From the NCBI GenBank assembly GCA_031276545.1, contig JAISMW010000022.1, positions 1 to 12,205 of the forward strand: a stretch of 12,205 nt of DNA, given 5' to 3'. Position numbers and translations under genes: made by a program. Within the stretch, counting starts at the first letter, position 1. Every line of letters starts with the position of its first letter. Shown here piece by piece: positions 6,181-12,205 of the stretch. The notes below the pieces were generated by a model. It did no database searches and had not been told where the DNA came from. It saw only the letters and a program-made list of their open reading frames with translations. This stretch comes from Tannerellaceae bacterium (GTDB lineage: Bacteria > Bacteroidota > Bacteroidia > Bacteroidales > Tannerellaceae).

Positions 6181-7026
6181 CAATAATTTTCCCACTCTCC
6201 CTCCCCACCACCCCCTCATAATTTCACCAGACAGAAACCCGTAGCGTTCAAAGAATAGAACAGCCGCAGTAGATGATGGGGATGACGCATACTTCGTCCC
6301 CCCGTTCGCATATTAACCCATTCAACAGGCTGAGGATCGGAGCAATCAAGTAATGCGGTTCGCATATATCCTCTTCTCTGCTTGCGACATAGGTTGTTCT
6401 GCTTTGAAACTCAGGTGGAAATGCGGTTCAGTAGCCTCCCCTTCCCGTTCGTACCCTTGAGGCGGTGACAAAATGCCTGAAGGATGTTGACGGGAGGGAA
6501 CCGTGCCCTTATTTCCGTTTTCCCTTTCCTTATTCGCGTATCCGTTTTTCATAGACCTCTTAGGGAACCGGGCACACGATCAGACGTACCGGTACTTTAC
6601 GCTCTCCGAGCCGTACCGGCCATTCTTTCCGACAGATACCTCTCTGTTTCATTTTCAGGTATATACTTTCAAACGAAAGCAGTTCATCTGGTTCGCTATA
6701 CATGCGGATGCCGGACGGCAAACAGGGAACAAATAAAGGATACGCTTTACTCGTTAAAACGTACGTCCGGTGACTGTTTTGCGATTCCAGTCCCCTACCG
6801 GGTTTCCGGACAGGCTACTGTTTTCCGTGCGTGAAGTACCCCATTATTTTATACTGCTTTTCCTCTGTCACGCCGATTTGTTTATCCGGTTGATTTATAC
6901 TGTCTTGAAATAATTAGCCTGACGGCTATGTGGTTAACCGAAAGCGACCGGCAGGGCTTCGGGGTACAATGACGGGCGAACGGGACTTCCTTCAACGCTC
7001 AACTTTCGAGTCCGGACAGGGAACGC
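6181..7026. other. long gene-free stretch between divergent promoters
   Basis: About 850 bp with no convincing gene. Open frames of 60-120 codons exist on both strands (for example minus strand 6552 to 6346 and plus strand 6484-6834), but they overlap one another, lack recognisable domains, have no promoter-like or start context, and read like chance translations. I see short internal direct repeats (GTTCGCATAT at 6304 and 6358; AATGCGGTTC at 6352 and 6420; CGTACCGG at 6585 and 6612) but no tRNA, rRNA, CRISPR or clear terminator. It could be a decayed gene, a lineage-specific repeat or an unrecognised structured RNA. Confidence 0.5.
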
Positions 7027-7054
7027 ACGGCATTAAATATTATTAATAAGCCGT
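7027..7054 (+). promoter_or_regulatory. dyad symmetry upstream of the DUF5686 gene promoter
   Basis: ACGGC (7027-7031) and GCCGT (7050-7054) flank an A/T-rich interior that itself contains TTAA/TTAA symmetry, making an interrupted inverted repeat just upstream of the -33 region. No T-run follows, so it is not a standard terminator. It could be an operator; the evidence is weak. Confidence 0.25.
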
Positions 7055-7088
7055 TTCACGGGGGGAAGCGCTAAAACTGCTAACTTTG
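7054..7088 (+). promoter_or_regulatory. promoter of the DUF5686 outer-membrane protein gene
   Basis: TAACTTTG (7081-7088) matches TAnnTTTG fully. The -33 region has only TTTC (7054-7057) at a 23-bp spacing, slightly long. Transcription would start near 7095, leaving a leader of about 12 nt before the ATG at 7107. Confidence 0.6.
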
Positions 7089-7106
7089 TCTTCGCATTAC
7101 TAAGAA

Positions 7107-9698
7107 ATGAATAAAAGGTATCATTATATAGCATACGCATTATTTGTAGGGTTTCTTCTTCTAAAGGGCGCTATTGAATTAAATGCCCAAAATCTCACAA
7201 TCGTATCCGGTACAGTAAGGGATTCGGTCACAGGCGACCCTCTCTCTTATGTTTCTGTTCTTTTTGAGAAATCAACGATTGGCGCTATGACAGATGATTA
7301 CGGAAAGTTCTCCCTGCAAAATGACAGGGGACTGACGCGCCTGGTGGTTTCTTCACTGGGCTATGATGCAAAAACTATCGTCCTGGAGGCTAACCGGAGG
7401 AATGAAAACCTGGACATCAGCCTGCGCCCTTCTTCATACGAGTTGACGGAAGTGGTGATCAAACCCGGCAGCGAACGCTATTCGCGAAAAAACAATCCCG
7501 CAGTCGATTTAATCCGCAAGGTCATCGAGCATAAAGACGAGAACCGCATAGAGTCTAAAGACGAATACGGGGTGAAGGTGTACGAGAAACTTACGATGGC
7601 GCTGGATAACTTTAATCCCGATTTTGAAAAGAACGGCTTCTGGGGAAAACTGAAGTTCCTGAAAAATTACATGGATACATCCGAGCTTACCGGAAAACCG
7701 ATCCTGACGCTCTCCGTCAGGGAAAGTCTTCTGGATATGTATCACCGGAAAAATCCCCACACACAGAAGACAATCGTGAGGGCCAAGCAGACACAGGGTA
7801 TCGACCAGACGATAGACGAAGGAGGGATTACTTCGAATCTGGAAGAGATATTCCAAAGCGTCAATATATTCGACAACAACATAAAAATTCTGCTGAATAG
7901 TTTTGTAAGTCCGCTCTCGTCGCTGCTGGCTACTTCGTACTATAAGTATTATATCATGGATACGCTGGACGTATCAGGAGACCGATGTGTGGATCTGGCC
8001 TTTGTGCCGGTCAACAGCCAGAGTTACGGCTTTACCGGCAGGCTTTACGTCACCCTCGACGGCAAGTACTCGGTAAAGAAGTTTCGCCTGAACACGCCGC
8101 AAAGCATCAATATGAATTTTATAGACAATCTTCATATCGAACAGGAATTTAAACGGATGCCGGACGGCACCTGGGTGGTGGATACCGAGAATACGCACCT
8201 GAATTTCTATCTTATCGAAGGGGCGCAGCAGGTGTATGCGCACCAGCTTCGCGTGTATCCCGACTATACGTTTAAGGTGGAGAACGGGGATTCGATATTC
8301 AACCTTCTGGGGCAAGTGCATGTCTTGCCGGAGGCCACGGAGCGTCCCGACACCTTTTGGGTGAACAACCGCTATGTTCCCCTAAACCGGAAAGAAGACG
8401 TGTTGGACGATCTGCTGGACGAACTCCGCAAAATACCGGGGATCAACGTCATCATCAAAACAGCCGAGATCCTTATATCCGGATATATTCAGACGGGGCC
8501 TTCCCGCGAACAGAACTATCTGGATATCGGCCCCATGAATACGGTGTTCAGCGCCAATTATCTGGAGGGATTCCGCCTTCGCGTGGGGGGAATGACTACA
8601 GCCCACCTGCATCCCCATCTCTTTGCCTCCGGCTATCTGGCCTACGGGATGGACGACCGCAAATTCAAATACAACGCGAAACTGACGTACAGTTTCGACC
8701 GGAAGAAATACCACGAAGGAGAAATCCCCGTCAACAACCTCTCCTTCCTGCAGGAATATGATGTGTATACGCCGGGACAGGATTTTCTCTTTACGAGCAA
8801 GGACAATATGTTTGTGGCCTGGAAAGTGGGGGCGCCCGTAACGCGCATGAATTACGTAAAGAAAAGCATGTTGCAGTACGAAAAGGAATGGCTCAACGGA
8901 CTGAGCCTGAAAACCTGGGCAAGGCGCCAGAATGAAGAAGCGGCGGGAACGCTGGAATACCTCCAGCTCGATGAGGAAGGAAAGACGTACCGCAGGCGGA
9001 GCATTACATCGTCGGAAATAGGCTTCCAATTGCGTTTTGCCCCCGGAGAACGCGCCTACGCCGGACGCAAAGGGAAGGAATCGCTCTTCAATGTATCGAA
9101 AGACGCTCCGATATTCAAGCTTTCCCATCAGTTGGGCTTAAAGGGAATCCTGGGGAGCGATTACAATTACCATCATACGGAGTTCAGTGCCGAAAAGCGC
9201 ATCTGGCTCTCTTCTTTCGGACATATCGACGCCCAGCTCAAGGCCGGCAGCGTGTGGAGCAAGGCGCCTTTCCCGCTTCTGATACTGCCCAATACGAATC
9301 AGTCCGTCACCATCCAGCCGGAAGCTTTCCACATGATGAGTCCCATGGAATTTGTGGCCGACCGCTACGTTTCGCTCAATGCCACATACTATCTGAAAGG
9401 CTGGATACTGAACCGCATTCCCCTTGTCCGGTGGCTGAAGTTTCGCGAAGTGGTTTCTTTCAACGGCATATACGGCAGCCTTTCCGACCGGAACAATCCG
9501 GCGCTGGGCGACCGCAGTCTTTTCCTGCTGCCCGAAGGAACCTCCGGACTGGGGAAGATGCCGTATATGGAAGTCAGTTTCGGGTTGGAAAATATCTTCA
9601 AGATCCTGCGCGTAGACTATTACCGCCGGCTTACGTATTCGGACAGTCCCCAGGTCCGGAAGAACGGCATCCGCATCGCTCTTCATTTCTCTTTCTAA
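7107..9698 (+). CDS. DUF5686 outer-membrane protein with N-terminal CarboxypepD_reg-like domain
   Basis: This 863-residue protein begins with a signal peptide (hydrophobic 8-26, probable cleavage after ALNA-type ELNA at 27). A carboxypeptidase-regulatory-like beta-sandwich follows at about 31-107 (SGTVRDSVTGDPLSYVSV; MTDDYGKFSL), then YELTEVVI, a linker common in Bacteroidetes outer-membrane proteins. The rest matches the large Bacteroidetes family DUF5686, with many alternating strands in the C-terminal 400 residues and a terminal IALHFSF that fits the outer-membrane beta-barrel signature of a final aromatic residue. Unlike SusC/TonB receptors it is shorter, shows no TonB plug that I recognise, and has no SusD partner beside it. 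It is transcribed alone and ends 11 bp from the convergent ahpF. The function of the family is unknown to me. Confidence 0.9.
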   Translation: MNKRYHYIAYALFVGFLLLKGAIELNAQNLTIVSGTVRDSVTGDPLSYVSVLFEKSTIGAMTDDYGKFSLQNDRGLTRLVVSSLGYDAKTIVLEANRRNENLDISLRPSSYELTEVVIKPGSERYSRKNNPAVDLIRKVIEHKDENRIESKDEYGVKVYEKLTMALDNFNPDFEKNGFWGKLKFLKNYMDTSELTGKPILTLSVRESLLDMYHRKNPHTQKTIVRAKQTQGIDQTIDEGGITSNLEEIFQSVNIFDNNIKILLNSFVSPLSSLLATSYYKYYIMDTLDVSGDRCVDLAFVPVNSQSYGFTGRLYVTLDGKYSVKKFRLNTPQSINMNFIDNLHIEQEFKRMPDGTWVVDTENTHLNFYLIEGAQQVYAHQLRVYPDYTFKVENGDSIFNLLGQVHVLPEATERPDTFWVNNRYVPLNRKEDVLDDLLDELRKIPGINVIIKTAEILISGYIQTGPSREQNYLDIGPMNTVFSANYLEGFRLRVGGMTTAHLHPHLFASGYLAYGMDDRKFKYNAKLTYSFDRKKYHEGEIPVNNLSFLQEYDVYTPGQDFLFTSKDNMFVAWKVGAPVTRMNYVKKSMLQYEKEWLNGLSLKTWARRQNEEAAGTLEYLQLDEEGKTYRRRSITSSEIGFQLRFAPGERAYAGRKGKESLFNVSKDAPIFKLSHQLGLKGILGSDYNYHHTEFSAEKRIWLSSFGHIDAQLKAGSVWSKAPFPLLILPNTNQSVTIQPEAFHMMSPMEFVADRYVSLNATYYLKGWILNRIPLVRWLKFREVVSFNGIYGSLSDRNNPALGDRSLFLLPEGTSGLGKMPYMEVSFGLENIFKILRVDYYRRLTYSDSPQVRKNGIRIALHFSF

Positions 9699-9709
9699 AA
9701 TGATTTCGG

Positions 9710-11257
9710 CTATATGCCGCGCATCCGGTCTTCGAAAGCGGAGAGGGCGGCTTTGGCTCCTTCGCCCATGGCAATAATGATTTGTTTGAAGGGAACCGTA
9801 CTTACGTCGCCCGCGGCGTAAATGCCCGGACGACCGGTACGGCAGTGGGAGTCGATTTCGATTTCTCCGATACGGTTGACTTCTACGAGGTCTTTGAAGA
9901 CGGCGCTGTTGGGCGTTAATCCGATTTGAACAAAGAGGCCGTCCAGGTCTATCAGGCGTTCTTCTTCCGTTTGGCGGTTCTTTACTCGGATGGCAGTTAC
10001 CTTTTCGCCGTTGCCGATTACTTCCAGCGTTTGCGAGGAGGTAAAAATCTCGATGTTCGGCTGTTGCCGGGCTTTTTCCTGCAATACGCTGTCGGCTTTC
10101 AGCTCGTCCAGAAATTCAAATACCGTTACTTTCGAGCAGATACCGGCCAGGTCGATGGCTGCTTCGATACCGGAATTGCCCCCGCCGACGACGGCTACAT
10201 GCTTGCCTTTGTAAAATGGCCCGTCGCAGTGCGGACAGAAAGCCACGCCGCGGCCGATGTATTCGGCTTCGCCCGGCACGTTCAGTCGGCGCCAGCCGGC
10301 TCCGGTGGCAATAATCAGCGCCGGGGCTGCAAAGGTTTCTCCTCCGACGGTCGACACCCGTTTGTTCTTTCCTTCTGTTTCGACGCGTTCTACCCGGCGG
10401 TGTTCCAGTTGGTCGATGGCATAGTTCTGCACATGAGCCTTGAGGTCGGCTGCCAGTTGTTCGCCCGTTGTCCGGGGAACGGAAATGAGGTTTTCAATAC
10501 CGACTGTTTCCTTCACCTGTCCTCCTATTCTTTCGGCCAGGAGAGCTACCTTCAAACCTTTGCGTGCAGAATAGATGGCTGCCGAACATCCCGAAGGACC
10601 GCCTCCCACCACTATTACGTCGTAGTGCGCTACGGGATGTTCCATGGCTTCGGCGTCGGTTCCGCAGTATCCTTCCAATTTCTCCAGCAATTCTCCGAAA
10701 CCGGCCTTGCCTACGTGCAGCAGTTTGCCGCCTGCAAAGACCGAGGGGACGGCCTGCACCTTCAGTGCTTCCGCCTCGTCCTGATAGATCGCCCCGTCCA
10801 CCATTTCGTGGGTGATGCGCGGGTTGATCAGCGCCATGAGGTTGAGCGACTGCACCACGTCCGGGCAGTTGGTACAGGTAAGCGAAACATACGTCGTCAG
10901 ACGTATGTTTCCTTTCAAGGCCTTCACCCGGTTGGCTGTATGTACGTCGGGAAGATTCTTTCCCTTGCCGTCGGCGTTGAGTACGGCCAGCAGCAGGGAG
11001 CTGAATTCGTGTCCGGTGGGTACTCCCCGGAAGGAGATTCCGGTGGCTTCTCCCTGCTTCAGCAAGGAGAAGCCGAGGAATGTCCCTTCGTGCACGCGGA
11101 CGCTTATTTTGTCCGAAGCGCCGGCCACGTCGCCGAGCAGTTCCAGCAGTTCCTCCCTGCTCTCGTGCTGAGGCGGGGAGGTAACGTCCAGTACATAATC
11201 TGCTTCCAGTCCGGCAAAAAGGCCTTGAATCTGTTCTTTTAATGCGGAATCCGACAT
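9710..11257 (-). CDS. ahpF: alkyl hydroperoxide reductase subunit F
   Basis: This flavoprotein passes electrons from NADH through FAD and two disulfides to AhpC. The 515 residues match E. coli AhpF (about 520). The N-terminal tandem thioredoxin-like region (about 1-200) carries the redox pair C128-TN-C131. The thioredoxin-reductase-like part has the FAD-binding GGGPSG (218-223), the second redox centre CPHC (341-344), the pyridine-nucleotide-binding GGGNSG (358-363) and the C-terminal FAD motif GIYAAGDV (478-485). All catalytic cysteines are present. Its ATG shares one base with the ahpC stop (TGATG), so translation is probably coupled. The end faces the DUF5686 gene across an 11-bp gap. Confidence 0.98.
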   Translation of the reverse strand: MSDSALKEQIQGLFAGLEADYVLDVTSPPQHESREELLELLGDVAGASDKISVRVHEGTFLGFSLLKQGEATGISFRGVPTGHEFSSLLLAVLNADGKGKNLPDVHTANRVKALKGNIRLTTYVSLTCTNCPDVVQSLNLMALINPRITHEMVDGAIYQDEAEALKVQAVPSVFAGGKLLHVGKAGFGELLEKLEGYCGTDAEAMEHPVAHYDVIVVGGGPSGCSAAIYSARKGLKVALLAERIGGQVKETVGIENLISVPRTTGEQLAADLKAHVQNYAIDQLEHRRVERVETEGKNKRVSTVGGETFAAPALIIATGAGWRRLNVPGEAEYIGRGVAFCPHCDGPFYKGKHVAVVGGGNSGIEAAIDLAGICSKVTVFEFLDELKADSVLQEKARQQPNIEIFTSSQTLEVIGNGEKVTAIRVKNRQTEEERLIDLDGLFVQIGLTPNSAVFKDLVEVNRIGEIEIDSHCRTGRPGIYAAGDVSTVPFKQIIIAMGEGAKAALSAFEDRMRGI

Positions 11258-11823
11258 CAGATTTTTCCTACTAAGTCAATACTGGGTTTCAGCGTGGCGT
11301 CGCCTTTTTTCCATTTAGCCGGACAGACTTCATTGGGATGGGCGGCTACGAACTGGGCAGCTTCCACTTTGCGGAGCAGTTCGTCGGCATTGCGTCCGAT
11401 ACCGTTATCGTGAATTTCCGTCACCTTGATTTTTCCTTCCGGATTCACCAGAAACGTGCCGCGATAAGCCAAACCGTCTTCTTCTATCAGCACGCCGAAA
11501 GCGCGGCTCAAAGCTCCGGTGGGGTCGGCCAGCATCGGATACTGTATTTTCCGGATAGTTTCGGATGCGTCATGCCAGGCTTTGTGTACGAAATGCGTAT
11601 CCGTACTGACCGAGTAGACTTCTACGCCCAGTTCCTGAAACTTGGGATACTTGTCGGCCATATCGCCCAATTCGGTGGGGCAAACGAAGGTGAAGTCGGC
11701 GGGATAGAAAAAGAAGATAGACCATTTGCCCGACAGATCCTTGTTTGTAACTGTTTTAAAATTTCCCTTGTGAAATGCCTGAACTTTAAATTCGGGCAAC
11801 TGTGAATTGATAATCGGTTGCAT
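11257..11823 (-). CDS. ahpC: alkyl hydroperoxide reductase subunit C (2-Cys peroxiredoxin)
   Basis: This cytoplasmic peroxiredoxin reduces hydrogen peroxide, organic peroxides and peroxynitrite and is recycled by AhpF. It has 188 residues, the usual length. The peroxidatic cysteine is C48 in DFTFVCPTEL (43-52), T45 is the conserved threonine of the active site, R121 is the conserved arginine (YRGTFLV), and the resolving cysteine is C167 in NEVCPAKW. It therefore belongs to the typical 2-Cys AhpC group. It is the first gene of the ahpCF operon, with a full -7 box about 50 bp upstream and an A/T-rich leader. In Bacteroides ahpCF is induced by peroxide through OxyR; a possible half site lies farther upstream. 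Confidence 0.98.
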   Translation of the reverse strand: MQPIINSQLPEFKVQAFHKGNFKTVTNKDLSGKWSIFFFYPADFTFVCPTELGDMADKYPKFQELGVEVYSVSTDTHFVHKAWHDASETIRKIQYPMLADPTGALSRAFGVLIEEDGLAYRGTFLVNPEGKIKVTEIHDNGIGRNADELLRKVEAAQFVAAHPNEVCPAKWKKGDATLKPSIDLVGKI

Positions 11824-11873
11824 AACTCTTAGTTTTTAGTATTAATAAATAATTCATTGTTTTTATTTCATCG

Positions 11874-11905
11874 CAAAAGTATGGCCTTTGTTTCGCCTCT
11901 CCAAC
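11874..11905 (-). promoter_or_regulatory. promoter of ahpCF
   Basis: On the minus strand TACTTTTG (11881 to 11874) matches TAnnTTTG fully, and GTTG (11905 to 11902) matches three of four bases of the -33 TTTG at a 20-bp spacing. Transcription should begin near 11866, giving a leader of about 43 nt before ahpC. Confidence 0.7.
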
Positions 11906-11924
11906 TCAATAATTTTATGCCGGG

Positions 11925-11939
11925 ATAAATGAAATCTAT
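11925..11939 (-). promoter_or_regulatory. possible OxyR-like half site upstream of ahpC
   Basis: ATAA-N7-CTAT matches the OxyR half-site pattern ATAG-N7-CTAT at seven of eight positions and lies about 60-70 bp upstream of the predicted ahpC transcription start. A further ATAG follows at 11948, but with an 8-bp rather than 7-bp gap, and no fourth element is present. This is suggestive only. Confidence 0.3.
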
Positions 11940-11940
11940 T

Positions 11941-12030
11941 ACAGTGAATAGTGAAGAACGAATAGTGAACAGTGAAGAACGTAGAGGGAACAGCGAAAAG
12001 CGGAGAGGGAACCGTGAATAACGAATAGGG
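11941..12030. repeat. degenerate short tandem repeat array
   Basis: The stretch is made of variants of a GTGAA-rich unit of about 10 bp. AGTGAAGAACG occurs exactly at 11950-11960 and 11971-11981 (21 bp apart), and GAATAGTGAA exactly at 11946-11955 and 11960-11969. Later copies are more diverged (GAGGGAAC, GTGAATAACGAATA). The minus-strand translation is correspondingly repetitive (FTVHYS, FTIHC), which argues against a real protein. Confidence 0.65.
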
Positions 12031-12100
12031 TTTCAAAAGATTTTTGCTTACAGCGTGCAGCTCCACGGCAAAGACGGGGTTAAACACAGGGCAAACGCAT

Positions 12101-12205
12101 TTAAAAATGGAGTAATTGATTTCTGTATTTCTGGTTGAGTGCAGCCTTTGCTCTTTTTTTCTTGTAGCTTGATTTGTCGGTTTTGTCTTTAGTTAGGATC
12201 GTCAT
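12101..12205 (-). CDS. 3' end of an unidentified open frame, partial at window edge
   Basis: A minus-strand frame is open from the window edge to a TAA at 12101-12103. It encodes 34 residues that are strongly basic (YKKKRAKAALNQKYRNQ). An ATG sits exactly at the edge (12205 to 12203), so this is either a very short gene or, more likely, the tail of a longer gene that begins outside. I recognise no family. The length is too small to exclude chance. Confidence 0.3.
   Translation of the reverse strand: MTILTKDKTDKSSYKKKRAKAALNQKYRNQLLHF

Noticed and set aside
6157..6219. Upstream ATG extending the RsmI-like protein by 21 residues
   Set aside because: The added residues do not align with the family start, and a perfect -7 promoter box lies inside them.
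6346..6552. Minus-strand open frame of 68 codons in the long gap
   Set aside because: No domain, no promoter, overlap with other frames on the opposite strand; left within the gene-free stretch.
6484..6834. Plus-strand open frame of 116 codons in the long gap
   Set aside because: No recognisable domain or start context, and an overlapping frame of similar quality exists; more likely chance.
8382..9128. Minus-strand open frame of 248 codons inside the DUF5686 gene
   Set aside because: It is antisense to a clearly coding gene with family features and signal peptide; a shadow frame.
9926..11242. Plus-strand open frame of 438 codons opposite ahpF
   Set aside because: Fully antisense to ahpF, whose catalytic motifs are all intact; the long frame follows from codon bias.
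11863..12087. Minus-strand open frame of 74 codons with repetitive residues
   Set aside because: It translates the degenerate repeat array and overlaps the ahpC promoter, so it is a by-product of the repeats.
1..12205. CRISPR array, toxin-antitoxin pair, defence island or phage genes
   Set aside because: No regularly spaced repeats and no such protein families were seen; most genes here are core metabolism or common Bacteroidales families.

Overview
The window looks like chromosomal DNA of a Bacteroidales species. A Parabacteroides or Bacteroides relative is the best guess, from the character of the proteins and not from a database match. The evidence is a set of promoters with the Bacteroidetes -7 box TAnnTTTG, the near absence of Shine-Dalgarno sequences, an AhpC/AhpF pair, a CarboxypepD_reg/DUF5686 outer-membrane protein, and the gene order pyrE - SRPBCC gene - argH.

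Layout. Positions 1-255 hold the decayed 3' end of an ISL3-family transposase with two frameshifts and a probable right inverted-repeat end. A tRNA-Gly(GCC) gene follows at 531-603, with its own promoter and a terminator hairpin. Positions 3567 down to 685 (minus strand) form a tightly packed operon: pyrE, a small SRPBCC-fold protein, argH, and a lipoprotein with a Rieske-like core whose metal-ligand residues are altered. A roughly 440-bp gap carries the pyrE promoter and leader, and the upstream region of an AraC-family regulator at 4008-4862 (plus). That regulator overlaps tail-to-tail with a minus-strand pair: an RsmI-like tetrapyrrole-methylase-fold methyltransferase followed by a WbpD/WlbB-like left-handed beta-helix acetyltransferase. 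Positions 6181-7080 contain no convincing gene. An 863-residue DUF5686 outer-membrane protein lies at 7107-9698 (plus), converging with ahpF on the minus strand, which is co-transcribed downstream of ahpC. Upstream of ahpC are a good promoter, a possible OxyR-like half site and a short degenerate repeat array. The window ends in an open reading frame that runs off the edge.

How the genes work together. pyrE (UMP synthesis) and argH (arginine synthesis) lie in one predicted transcript; both pathways draw on carbamoyl phosphate, so joint control is plausible but inferred. AhpC and AhpF form the classical NADH-dependent alkyl hydroperoxide reductase. The acetyltransferase probably belongs to surface polysaccharide sugar synthesis, but none of its usual partner enzymes is in the window.

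I see no strong candidate for an entirely new system. The items most worth a second look are the Rieske-like lipoprotein with the C-x2-C replacement, the long gene-free stretch, and the orphan sugar acetyltransferase coupled to a methyltransferase.
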